A stretch of 9,749 nt of DNA. Origin: JAAOZN01 sp964421575. Lineage in GTDB: Archaea; Thermoproteota; Nitrososphaeria; Nitrososphaerales; JAAOZN01. Within the stretch, counting starts at the first letter, position 1, and the number at the start of each line of letters is the position of its first letter. Under the pieces are notes generated by a model. The model did not search any database. It worked only from the letters and a program-made list of their open reading frames with translations, and was not told the origin of the DNA. The DNA is taken from NCBI GenBank assembly GCA_964421575.1, contig CAYQXI010000093.1, positions 1 to 9,749 of the forward strand. Reading direction: 5' to 3'. Below are positions 1 through 6,382 of this stretch, one piece after another. The translations under genes and the position numbers were made by a program.

Positions 1-464
1 TGGCTATTATGCTCGAGGAGCTCGAGCTCAAAAGAGGTCATAAGGTTCTGGAGGTAGGGTGTGGAAGCGGCTACTCCGCTGCGCTTATGGCTGAGATCGT
101 AGGCCCAGAGGGGCTTGTGGTCTCGATAGAGCGTATCCCCGAGCTCGTCGAGTTCGCTTCACGTAACCTTCAGTCTCTTGGTTACGACAAGGTGGTGAAG
201 GTTGTTTTAGGTGATGGATGCCTAGGTTACCCACCTAGGTCAGAGGATGAGATATATGATCGGGTTGTGGTGACAGCAGCAGCCTCAACCATACCAAAAT
301 ACCTTAAGAAGCAGACGAAGCAAGGGGGGATACTCCTAATACCAGTTGGCAGCTTGTGGTCGCAGACGCTTAAGAAGCTCGTCAAGATTTCGGCAGATAG
401 GTTTGATGTTAAAGATATAACCGAGTGCGCGTTTGTTCCCTTAATCGAACCAGAGGACCTTTAG
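1..464 (+). CDS. pcm: Protein-L-isoaspartate O-methyltransferase, C-terminal part (5' end outside window)
   Basis: Repairs damaged proteins by transferring a methyl group from S-adenosylmethionine to L-isoaspartyl residues; cytoplasmic. The Rossmann SAM-binding motif I is clear (HKVLEVGCGSGYSAAL), followed by an acidic ribose-binding segment (VVSIERIPELVEFA) and the family segment YDRVVVTAAAS..IP. The C-terminus (GGILLIPVG, then SQTLKKLVK) is also typical. The frame stays open to the left edge, reading A-I-M-L-E-E-L, as in the family just before motif I. The ATG at 9 is thus internal, and about 60 to 70 N-terminal residues lie outside the window. The stop is TAG at 462-464. The next gene starts 48 nt downstream on the same strand, so co-transcription is plausible. 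The family assignment is secure from the motifs; only the missing N-terminus limits it. Confidence 0.92.
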   Translation, partial: AIMLEELELKRGHKVLEVGCGSGYSAALMAEIVGPEGLVVSIERIPELVEFASRNLQSLGYDKVVKVVLGDGCLGYPPRSEDEIYDRVVVTAAASTIPKYLKKQTKQGGILLIPVGSLWSQTLKKLVKISADRFDVKDITECAFVPLIEPEDL

Positions 465-512
465 CACAGCGCTTAAGAAGAGCCTCCTCACTACTTATGG
501 GTTGATAGAGTA

Positions 513-1304
513 TTGTCTTGCCGAGTTTGCGGGAAGGTTGAACCACTACCCTATAGATGTAGGTACTGTGGCGGCATATTCTGCTCTGAGCATAGGCTTC
601 CAGAAAACCATAACTGCCCAGAGATCTGGTTGGCTAAACCACCTGCAAAGCGCTGGGGCGAAGCAGTAAAAGAAAGGAGGGTAGAGTACGGGCCGATCAA
701 AAGGGGAGGAGGTTTCCACTCAGCGCGGCTAACTTCCACCGAAGCAAAGCACTTCGCTTTAGCTTCGCTGCTTGTTCTGCTCGTGGGGTTATCTTTGGCT
801 GGTTGGCGCAGCGATATAAGGATCATGTTAGGCACGGCGGTTATCTTCTTAGCCTCCTTTATGCTACACGAAGTAGCACACCGCATAGCAGCGAGGAGGC
901 GTGGTCTTTGGGCCGAGTTTAGGCTCGAGCCTTACGGTGCTCTCTTAACAGCAATAAGCGTAGTTTCGCCGCTGAAGATAATAGCTCCGGGTGCTGTGTT
1001 CATCATAGGCTCAGCCAGTCTTGATGTAATAGGCAAGGTTGCTTTAAGCGGTCCGCTGACCAACTTGATTCTCATAGGCGTATTTTGTCTTGCTCGGCTG
1101 CTAACGCCACCCAACCTATATCTGCTTGACCTTATTCTGGGGTATGGTATTTATGTGAACGCTATTATAGCGGTGTTTAATCTTCTGCCCTTCTCAGCCC
1201 TAGATGGTCGAAAGGTTCTGATCTGGAGTAAGAGGGCTTGGCTTTTGCTCTTCGCTCTCAGTTTTGCTATCCTGTTAGCCGCTGTAGGTGGTGTTCTGCC
1301 TTAG
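513..1304 (+). CDS. AN1-type zinc finger fused to site-2 protease (M50 family) membrane metalloprotease
   Basis: The 263-residue protein joins a cytosolic zinc finger to an intramembrane metalloprotease. Residues 3-35 carry C3, C6, C16, C19, C24, H27, H33 and C35 in AN1 spacing. Residues 36-75 are a charged linker. From about residue 80 there are roughly six hydrophobic segments (about 81-97, 103-123, 156-173, 177-197, 203-226 and 242-262). The first zinc-binding motif is HEVAH at 119-123; the third metal ligand is D231 in NLLPFSALDG at 223-232. Both catalytic motifs are intact, so the enzyme should be active, probably cutting membrane proteins within the bilayer. The AN1 finger may recruit substrate or partners; that is inference. 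The start is TTG at 513: an in-frame stop at 474-476 and no ATG or GTG between leave no better choice. It ends convergently with the aspartic protease gene; the stops overlap as TTAG. Confidence 0.88.
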   Translation: MSCRVCGKVEPLPYRCRYCGGIFCSEHRLPENHNCPEIWLAKPPAKRWGEAVKERRVEYGPIKRGGGFHSARLTSTEAKHFALASLLVLLVGLSLAGWRSDIRIMLGTAVIFLASFMLHEVAHRIAARRRGLWAEFRLEPYGALLTAISVVSPLKIIAPGAVFIIGSASLDVIGKVALSGPLTNLILIGVFCLARLLTPPNLYLLDLILGYGIYVNAIIAVFNLLPFSALDGRKVLIWSKRAWLLLFALSFAILLAAVGGVLP

Positions 1305-1651
1305 ATGAGGAGCATCCTCATAGGCTGCAAAGATCTTTTAAATGGGTTAAATACCAGCCCCAATATTTCTAGTGTGACGACACCTAGCAGAGGCTGGTCG
1401 TCTGCTTCGCCTAAGACAACAGGTGTATGGCACTCACCTTGCGGGAGGGATATGTAGCATTCTGATACACTTCTTCTGATGACGGTTCCATCGGCTAATG
1501 TGAAGTCGTGCTCTCTGATCGGCTTGAGCCCTATGCTTTTCCAAACCTTCTCAGGTAGCAGGGTGTAGGTCGCTCCGCTATCTACCAAAAAGCGAACCTC
1601 CTCTTCGCCTAAAGGTCCTTTAACCCGCCCTACGATGTAGGTTATACCCAA
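1301..1651 (-). CDS. Stand-alone retropepsin-like (clan AA) aspartic protease
   Basis: The 116-residue protein has the fold signature of single-domain retroviral-type aspartic proteases. The catalytic triplet D24-S25-G26 sits in FLVDSGATYTLLP, followed by a flap-like segment around residues 50-56 (FTLADGT). The second hydrophobic-hydrophobic-Gly motif is LLG at 88-90 in QPLLGVVTLEILGL. Such proteins act as homodimers, each chain giving one catalytic Asp. No signal peptide or membrane segment is visible, so it should be cytoplasmic. Its substrate cannot be told from sequence. The start is TTG at 1651-1649, because an in-frame TAG lies two codons upstream and no other start precedes the DSG motif. 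The gene converges on the M50 protease gene, and the stops (TAA here, TAG there) overlap by three bases. Proteins of this type are common but poorly characterised in archaea. Confidence 0.82.
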   Translation of the reverse strand: MGITYIVGRVKGPLGEEEVRFLVDSGATYTLLPEKVWKSIGLKPIREHDFTLADGTVIRRSVSECYISLPQGECHTPVVLGEADDQPLLGVVTLEILGLVFNPFKRSLQPMRMLLI

Positions 1652-1680
1652 TTGCTACCATCCACTTTAGTGTTGCAGGC

Positions 1681-1690
1681 GATATTTAAC
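1681..1690. promoter_or_regulatory. Candidate shared TATA element between the aspartic protease and PAC2 genes
   Basis: GATATTTAAC reads as an archaeal TATA box on both strands (ATATTTAA on plus, TTAAATAT on minus). On plus it would place transcription start near 1711, leaving about 45 nt of leader with the strong ribosome binding site before the PAC2 ATG. On minus it would place the start near 1660, almost leaderless for the TTG at 1651. This is inferred from spacing alone. A second TATA-like stretch at 1720-1727 lies too close to the PAC2 ribosome binding site to be the main promoter. Confidence 0.4.
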
Positions 1691-1742
1691 CCTCTTTGTC
1701 TCAGCGTATACAACTACGGTTATAAGATAGTTGGATGCATAA

Positions 1743-1752
1743 GGTGGTGATC
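1743..1752 (+). promoter_or_regulatory. Strong ribosome binding site deciding the PAC2 start
   Basis: GGTGGTGATC nearly matches the complement of the archaeal 16S rRNA 3' end and lies 3 nt before the ATG at 1756. This favours that ATG over the one at 1735, which lies upstream of the binding site. Confidence 0.75.
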
Positions 1753-1755
1753 AGA

Positions 1756-2499
1756 ATGACCATCCAAATCAAGGTCTGGGATAGGCCGGTGCTTAAGGAG
1801 CCTATACTCATCTGTGGTCTACCGGGGAGTGGGTATGTTGCTAAGATCGCGCTTGACTTTCTCGTAAGTGAGCTCAAATCTATCCCTCTCGCCACAATCT
1901 ACTCATACAGCTTCCCACCTCAGGTCTTGATTAGACCAGATGGCTCTGCTGAGCTGAGTAAGCACGAGATATCTTATGTTAGAGGGCAGAATGGCGATCT
2001 GCTTCTTTATACTGGAGATGCGCAGCCCATAAACCCACAGGCTGAATACGAGCTCTCCAATAAGGTTCTGGACTTCGCCGCTGAATTCGGTGTTAAGAGA
2101 GTCTTTACACTCGCAGCATACATCACAGGCCAGTTCGTGAAGTCACCGAGGGTCTTTGGTACCGCTACTAACCAAGATCTGCTCAGGCTTCTTGTCCAGA
2201 ACGGTGCGCTCGTTATGAGCGAGGGCACGATCACGGGGATGAACGGGCTAATTATCGGTTTGGCTGCTCTCAAGGGGATGGAGGGGGCGTGCTTACTCGG
2301 AGAGACCTCAGGCTATGTTATGGATCCAAAAGCGTCACACGCCGTACTCTCGCTACTCAAGAAGGTGATAAAGCTTGATATCGACCTCACGCCGCTTGAG
2401 GAGCGGGCTAAGCAGGGTGAGGTTCTAAGAAGTATACTTGAGTCGATGAAGAAGGCCACAGAGACACAATCAGAGAAGGATCTTGGATACATCAGCTAG
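1756..2499 (+). CDS. PAC2-family protein (proteasome assembly chaperone-like)
   Basis: Belongs to the PAC2 family (COG1938/COG2047 type), related to eukaryotic proteasome assembly chaperone 2. The archaeal members' exact role is not firmly established. Family features counted from the ATG at 1756: the N-terminal glycine-rich segment EPILICGLPGSGYVAKIA (about 15-32), SYSFPPQVLI (about 51-60), LLLYTGDAQP (about 82-91), and a C-terminal half with TGMNGLIIGLAALKGMEGACLLGETSGY (about 160-187) and a final helical region. The 247-residue length fits the family. The strong ribosome binding site at 1743-1752 fixes the start. The HD gene follows after 18 nt, suggesting an operon. No membrane segment is seen, so it should be cytoplasmic. 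Family assignment is firm; a role in 20S proteasome assembly is by analogy only, as no proteasome gene lies nearby. Confidence 0.88.
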   Translation: MTIQIKVWDRPVLKEPILICGLPGSGYVAKIALDFLVSELKSIPLATIYSYSFPPQVLIRPDGSAELSKHEISYVRGQNGDLLLYTGDAQPINPQAEYELSNKVLDFAAEFGVKRVFTLAAYITGQFVKSPRVFGTATNQDLLRLLVQNGALVMSEGTITGMNGLIIGLAALKGMEGACLLGETSGYVMDPKASHAVLSLLKKVIKLDIDLTPLEERAKQGEVLRSILESMKKATETQSEKDLGYIS

Positions 2500-2517
2500 A
2501 GAATTTAGGCGAGACCT

Positions 2518-3051
2518 TTGAGAGGGATCTTAAAGGTTATTTCGGCAGCCGGTAGGCTGAAGCAGATACCCCGCACCGGCTGGGTGACCAAAGCGGGTGT
2601 TGAGGACGCTGAATCTGTAGCTGACCACAGCTTTAGAGTCGGCTTAGCAGCGATGATTTTAAGCGACATACTCAAGCTAGATACACTTAAAGCTGTTAGG
2701 ATAGCACTTATACACGACCTAGCAGAATCCTATATTGGAGACCTCACACCTGAGCAAGCGAACGAAGGTTTGGATAAATCTTCTCTGGAAGAGGAGGCTA
2801 TGCTGCGCATCCTAAAGGATCTACCGGATCAGATTCAGCCCCTCTACCTCGAAGCCTGGCGAGAGTGGGTTAAGGGTGAGAGCAGCGAAGCTAGGCTTGT
2901 GCGTGAGGTCGATGCACTCGAGATGGCGCTGCAGGCTGAAGAGTACGCTCGCAGCGGCTTCGATCAAACTAAGCTCGCTGAGTTTAAGCGCTCTGCTTCA
3001 GAACGCATTAAAAGTGGTGTGGTTAGGGGTCTGCTCGAGGCGTTGGGCTGA
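2518..3051 (+). CDS. HD-domain phosphohydrolase, YfbR/HDDC2-like 5'-deoxynucleotidase
   Basis: The 177-residue protein is an HD-superfamily metal-dependent phosphohydrolase most like YfbR/HDDC2, which dephosphorylate deoxynucleoside monophosphates. Putative metal ligands are H37 (VADHSFRVG), H66-D67 (LIHDLAESYIGDLTP) and D132 (VREVDALEMALQAEEYA); E70 is also in the family pattern. Length and layout are complete. The start is TTG at 2518. The frame is closed upstream by a TAG at 2506-2508, and no ATG or GTG lies between, so TTG is the only reasonable choice; a weak purine-rich site (AGGCGA) precedes it. The gene is 18 nt behind the PAC2 gene and probably co-transcribed. Its last 88 nt are also read antisense as the C-terminal extension of EF-2. 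A role in nucleotide pool clean-up is likely from the family; the precise substrate is unknown. Confidence 0.85.
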   Translation: MRGILKVISAAGRLKQIPRTGWVTKAGVEDAESVADHSFRVGLAAMILSDILKLDTLKAVRIALIHDLAESYIGDLTPEQANEGLDKSSLEEEAMLRILKDLPDQIQPLYLEAWREWVKGESSEARLVREVDALEMALQAEEYARSGFDQTKLAEFKRSASERIKSGVVRGLLEALG

Positions 3052-5286
3052 TAGGTTGCGTTCTGCTCTTTGTCTATGAACTCCTCTGCTCTAGGCGGCT
3101 CTTCAGGCAGCCCTTTCCTCTTCCTGATCTCCCTTATCACATTCATCATCATGGAGCTTGGGACCGGAGACCAGCATTTGAAGTGTGTGTTCCAGATGGC
3201 TTTTCCAGCGGTTGCTCCTCGCATAACCTCTGATAGGTCGAAGGTCTCAGCGGCTGGTATCTCACCTTCTATTATCGCCATCGTCTCCTTTTGCACAATA
3301 TTCAAGGTCTTACCGCGCTTAGAGGATATGACGCTCGCCACCGTACCGATCATGTCTACGGGGCACTTAACCTCTATACCAAGCATAGGCTCGAGTAGAA
3401 CCGGGTCTGCTGAGAGGATCGCACCTAAGATCGCCCTTCTGGTGGCCGGCATAAGCTGGGCGTAGGTTCTGTGCGCAGGGTCTTCGTGTGGTACAAAGTG
3501 GTGGAGAATGACCTTGACGCCTCTTGTATATTCGTGGGCGAGTGCGCCAGTGATCATCACATCTACAAACCCGGCTCTGATCGAGTCTAGAGACTCTTGG
3601 AGGAACTGCACACCCTTAGTCATGTCGAGTAGGAGGTTACCGCGCTCGTCTACAGCGACCACGCTTCTGGCTTCTTCAGCATCCCAGCCTTTTTCTCTAA
3701 GGATCTTTGCAATCTCCTTCCTATCCATGTTCTCGTTTATCCTCCCGGTCCTTATCAGCTCGATCTCCTCCTCTGTGAGAGGCGCTACTCTTATGTAGAT
3801 CTTGTTGTGCTTGTTGGGTGACTTAGCCATAACAGGGCCTGCAGGCCTCCGTATCGTTTCTCTGTAGTTGATAAGGGGTTTTGACGTTATGATCTCTAAT
3901 CCCTGCTCCTGAAGTAGTGTGGTAGCTATCTCAAGGTGCAGCACACCCATACCAGACATAAGCATCTCACCGGTCTCCTCGTTTATCTTCACCACAAGGT
4001 TAGGATCCTCTATGCTGAGTCTATGGAGTGCTTCAACGAGCTTGGGGAGATCCTTCGGATGCTTAGGTTCTACAGCTACCGTTACCACAGGCTCAGAAAC
4101 ATACTTGATGGATTCGAAGGGGACGATGTCTTTTATTGAAGATAGCGTTTCACCAGCCCTAGCGTGCTCAAGCCCAAGGAGTGCCGGTATGTTCCCAGCA
4201 CTTAACTCCCCTACGATCTCCCTATACGGACCCATGAACATGGTGACTGATTGAATCCTCTCCTCCCTCTTAGCGCCTATAAGATACACTTTGTCGCCAT
4301 CTCTAACGGTGCCGGAGAAGAGTCTTCCAGTCGCCACCACACCAGCTTGAGGATCTACTACAACATTTGTAACCATCATAACTGTTGGCCCGTTTTCATC
4401 GCAGTTTAGGAGCGCCTTCCCAACCTCTGAGTCTAGGTCGCCCCTCCATATTCTTGGGATACGATACTTCTGCGCTACGTGAGGTGGTGGGTGGTGCTTT
4501 ATCACCATGCTCAATATGGCTTCGTGTAGGGGGTAATTCTCCGCTAGCTGAGAGGCTGCCCCTTTTGTGTAGGCCTCGTAGATGTCGCTAAACCTCACGC
4601 CTTTCTTCTGCGCTATCTCCAGATTGAAGCCCCATCTGTCTTTTGCTGAGCCGAAGGCTACACTATTATCTTGGATGCTCACCTTCCACTTCTCCTTATA
4701 CTCAGGTTCAGCATAGATGGATATGAGGTGGTTAAAGTCACTCACTATCCCAGCAAGCCACTGCTGCATCCGCTCAGGTGTAAGCCTCAGCTCCTTGACT
4801 AAGCGGTCTATCTTATTTATGTAGAGTACAGGCCTAACCCTCTCCTCAAGCGCCTGTCTGGTGACGGTTTCGGTCTGAGTCATAACACCCTCAACCGCAT
4901 CTACGACAACTACCGCGCCGTCGATAGCCCTTAGGCTCCTCGTAACCTTGCCTGTGAAGTCTATGTGCCCCGGTGTGTCGATCATGTTAAGCACGTAGGG
5001 GGTGTTGTTGTATTCGTAGTATAGGGTTACGTTGGCCGCTTTGATCGTCATCTGCCTCTGCTGCTCAAGATCCATGTAGTCGAGCGCGAGTGCTTGACCC
5101 GCCACGGAAGGGCTTAGGAGCCCACAGGCAGCGAGTAGGCTATCGCTCATCGTGGTTTTACCGTGGTCTACGTGGGCAATAACACCAAAATCATTCGGGC
5201 TTGCCGAAGATCGGCTAAGCCTTTCGAATCTGGTTCTTATTGCCTATGATCTTTAGGACTTCTGCTGTTGTCTTGAATCTAGGCAT
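2964..5286 (-). CDS. fusA: Translation elongation factor EF-2, interrupted by a 31-nt BHB intron (join 5286-5223, 5191-2964)
   Basis: GTPase that drives ribosomal translocation. It must be read as two exons, 5286-5223 and 5191-2964. Exon 1 begins ATG (M-P-R-F-K-T-T) and ends in ...NKNQIR; after splicing the next residues are N-F-G-V-I-A-H-V-D-H-G-K-T-T. The spliced protein has 763 residues. P-loop AHVDHGKT is at 27-34, switch region QQRQMTI at about 66-72, DTPGH at 93-97 and NKID at 147-150. The domain IV diphthamide loop HEDPAHR has the modified histidine at about 595. Unspliced, exon 1 stops after 23 codons (TAG at 5217-5215), and the first ATG in the main frame (5150) lies after the P-loop. 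Archaeal EF-2 usually ends near the FIDKE motif; here about 32 residues follow, encoded opposite the HD gene. A strong TATA box and GGTGGTG site support the start at 5286. Confidence 0.93.
5184..5234 (-). promoter_or_regulatory. Bulge-helix-bulge splicing motif around the EF-2 intron
   Basis: The topology is that recognised by archaeal tRNA splicing endonuclease. The outer exon helix is ACCAGA (5234-5229) with TTTTGGT (5190-5184), including one G-U pair and one bulged U. The 4-bp central helix is TTCG (5228-5225) with CGAA (5197-5194). The 5' bulge is AAA (5224-5222) and the 3' bulge TGA (5193-5191), on opposite strands. The intron hairpin follows directly. All elements have canonical size. 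The outer helix is the weakest part; the bulge sizes and frame restoration are the strongest evidence. Confidence 0.86.
5192..5222 (-). other. Predicted archaeal pre-mRNA intron in the EF-2 gene (31 nt)
   Basis: The insert lies between the codon for Arg21 and the P-loop of EF-2. Its length is not a multiple of three and it contains an in-frame TAG, so it breaks the gene unless removed. The interior is an almost perfect hairpin: GGCTT (5221-5217) pairs with AAGCC (5202-5198), a single A (5216) bulges, GCCGA (5215-5211) pairs with TCGGC (5207-5203), and the loop is TCT. Cutting after the second base of each 3-nt bulge removes exactly 5222-5192. This restores AAT-TTT-GGT (N-F-G) in frame and a family-standard N-terminus. 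Confidence 0.88.
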
Positions 5287-5292
5287 CGCCCA

Positions 5293-5300
5293 CCACCTTC
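5293..5300 (-). promoter_or_regulatory. Ribosome binding site of EF-2
   Basis: AAGGTGGT followed by GGGCG precedes the ATG at 5286-5284 with about 6 nt spacing. It resembles the GGTGATC core and supports this ATG as the true start despite the short open frame behind it in unspliced DNA. Confidence 0.6.
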
Positions 5301-5332
5301 TTCTAACCCAATCATCAGCCTATTACCACTAC

Positions 5333-5340
5333 TATTTATA
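5333..5340 (-). promoter_or_regulatory. TATA box of the EF-2 gene
   Basis: TATAAATA on the minus strand is a near-consensus archaeal TATA box. It predicts transcription start about 25 nt downstream, near 5311, and a leader of about 25 nt carrying the ribosome binding site. It lies 25 to 33 nt beyond the 6-phospho-3-hexuloisomerase stop, giving EF-2 its own promoter. Confidence 0.65.
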
Positions 5341-5365
5341 GATGTTTTCACCATTTACCTTCTAT

Positions 5366-5980
5366 CTACTCTATGTTTGCGTGCTTCTTTTTCATCTCTT
5401 CCTCGCTGAGTTTATGCTTTTCAAGGAGCACAGCTACGACAGCGTCAAAAAACACCATACACGCATCCTCAAATAATGTTCCTAATGGGGCTAGCGGCTC
5501 GTGTAGACCAAGTATCTGCCTTGCGAAGTAGTCTTCTCGCCTCTCCTTCTCACTCATAACCCTACCCTTAATTATGACCTTTAGGTCTGCCAGCTTTGCT
5601 AACGGAGAGTCTGGAAAGGATGTTACCGCGGCGATCTCTGCGCCGACCGCTTTAGCTGCTTCTGCTGCTGTGACTACGAGCTTGGTTGCGCCTGAGCCTG
5701 AGATGGCTATTACGAGGTCTCGTAAACCTATTGATGGCACGAGTGTGTCTCCCAGTATGTAAACTTGGTATCCTAGGTGTAGAAGACGGAGTGCGAAGGC
5801 TCTGCCTACCATCCCGCTTCGCCCAGCGCCCATGACTAGTATCTTGCTCTGCCTATGCTCCATTATCTTCTCCACAAACCTACCTATCTCTTCCTCTGAG
5901 ATCTGGGATACGGTCTGTGTGATAAGGGTAAGAAGGCCTATCATGCTACTCTTTACTTCTCCACCTACAGCGGTAGCCAA
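5366..5980 (-). CDS. hxlB: 6-phospho-3-hexuloisomerase (SIS domain)
   Basis: Interconverts D-arabino-hex-3-ulose 6-phosphate and fructose 6-phosphate. With hexulose-6-phosphate synthase it forms the ribulose monophosphate route, used by many archaea in reverse to make pentose phosphates. The SIS fold is clear: GAGRSGMVGRAFALRL (51-66) binds phosphosugar, SGSG is at 94-97, and the family segment PLGTLFED has the likely catalytic Glu at 171. The C-terminal KKKHANIE is also characteristic. Two starts are possible. TTG at 5980 gives 204 residues and has a GTGATTC-like site just before it. ATG at 5944 gives 192 residues, close to the family length, but its nearest GGTGGAG site is about 14 nt away. 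I list the longer form. The partner synthase gene is not in the window. The gene is divergent from hicBA. Confidence 0.88.
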   Translation of the reverse strand: MATAVGGEVKSSMIGLLTLITQTVSQISEEEIGRFVEKIMEHRQSKILVMGAGRSGMVGRAFALRLLHLGYQVYILGDTLVPSIGLRDLVIAISGSGATKLVVTAAEAAKAVGAEIAAVTSFPDSPLAKLADLKVIIKGRVMSEKERREDYFARQILGLHEPLAPLGTLFEDACMVFFDAVVAVLLEKHKLSEEEMKKKHANIE

Positions 5981-5982
5981 GA

Positions 5983-6028
5983 ATCACACGGGATGCGCCA
6001 CAACACGCAATCTAAAAAAGTTTTCTCC
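5983..6028 (+). repeat. Imperfect direct repeat, left copy (flanks hicBA)
   Basis: Shares ordered blocks ATCACA, CGCC and CAATCTAA followed by an AGTTTT/CTCC tail with 6588-6630. Spacing between the blocks differs by 2 to 3 nt. It lies upstream of hicB in the divergent promoter region of the hexuloisomerase gene. Similarity was judged by eye and could be partly chance in AT-rich DNA. Confidence 0.4.
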
Positions 6029-6034
6029 AAGATT

Positions 6035-6042
6035 AATTTAAA
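6035..6042. promoter_or_regulatory. AT-rich TATA-like element between divergent hexuloisomerase and hicBA genes
   Basis: AATTTAAA (TTTAAATT on the other strand) could serve as a TATA box on either strand. On minus it predicts a start near 6012 with about 30 nt of leader to the TTG at 5980. On plus it predicts a start near 6064, about 85 nt before hicB. The 168-nt gap 5981-6148 holds this element, the left repeat and an inverted repeat, and otherwise nothing I recognise. Confidence 0.4.
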
Positions 6043-6089
6043 TGTGACCTAACAACAAGTGACGAAGTCTTCTCATTATCACACGAACC

Positions 6090-6111
6090 AAAAATTTCGG
6101 AGAAATGTTTT
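6090..6111. promoter_or_regulatory. Imperfect inverted repeat upstream of hicB, possible operator
   Basis: Arms AAAAATTTC (6090-6098) and GAAATGTTTT (6102-6111) are near-complements around the spacer GGA. The position between promoter and hicB fits autoregulation of a toxin-antitoxin operon. However, this HicB is too short to have an obvious DNA-binding domain, so the link is weak. Confidence 0.25.
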
Positions 6112-6148
6112 ACTCATAGATCTAAGCATCTTCTTCCGGGGTGTCTGG

Positions 6149-6382
6149 TTGAAGTTCGCTGTGATCGTTGAAAGTGATGAAGACGGATATTACGTTGCTT
6201 CGGTTCCTGAGTTATCAGGCTGCCACACACAAGCCAAGACCCTTGATGAGTTGGTGAAGCGTATTAGGGAGGCTATTGGAGCTTATCTAGAGGCTGAAGG
6301 CGTTAAGCCTAGGCAAGGTGTTGAGCTCGTCGGTTTACAGTTCATAGAGGTCCCTGTTGAGTTTTGGACCTGTTCCAGCTAG
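6149..6382 (+). CDS. hicB: HicB-family antitoxin
   Basis: The 77-residue protein has the single-domain HicB fold (degenerate RNase H-like): KFAVIVESDEDGYYVASVPE at the N-terminus, SGCHTQAKTLDELVKRIREAI in the middle, and LVGLQFIEVPV near the end. It should bind and neutralise the HicA mRNA interferase encoded just downstream. There is no helix-turn-helix or ribbon-helix-helix extension, so it may not bind DNA itself. The start is TTG at 6149 with GGGGTGTC at 6138-6145 as ribosome binding site; this matches the family N-terminus (usually MKF-V). A GTG at 6059 is in frame but would add 30 residues with no family resemblance. The stop overlaps hicA. The last residues (EFWTCSS) are atypical and lie in the overlap. 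Confidence 0.85.
   Translation: MKFAVIVESDEDGYYVASVPELSGCHTQAKTLDELVKRIREAIGAYLEAEGVKPRQGVELVGLQFIEVPVEFWTCSS

Noticed and set aside
465..512. Separate promoter or small RNA between pcm and the M50 protease gene
   Set aside because: Only 48 nt with no convincing TATA box, hairpin or T-run; simple operon spacing explains it.
551..4591. Long open frames opposite or within the M50, PAC2, HD and EF-2 genes
   Set aside because: They lack recognisable motifs and lie in other frames of well-supported genes; their length follows from codon bias of the real genes.
2964..5150. EF-2 starting at the ATG at 5150
   Set aside because: This start falls after the P-loop motif AHVDHGKT, giving a protein that could not bind GTP. 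The family N-terminus is present upstream as exon 1.
5184..5234. Programmed frameshift, intein or sequencing error as explanation for the broken EF-2 frame
   Set aside because: A frameshift would leave about ten extra residues (S-R-S-S-A-S-P-N-D type) just before the P-loop. An intein is far longer and in frame. A simple error would not create a canonical BHB whose standard cuts restore the family sequence.
5287..5340. Possible C/D box sRNA in the EF-2 leader (TGATGA on the minus strand)
   Set aside because: No properly spaced D, C' and D' boxes follow, and the stretch is explained by TATA box, leader and ribosome binding site.
6059..6148. GTG start at 6059 for HicB
   Set aside because: The added 30 residues have no family similarity and span an inverted repeat. 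TTG at 6149 has a GGGGTGTC site and matches the family N-terminus.
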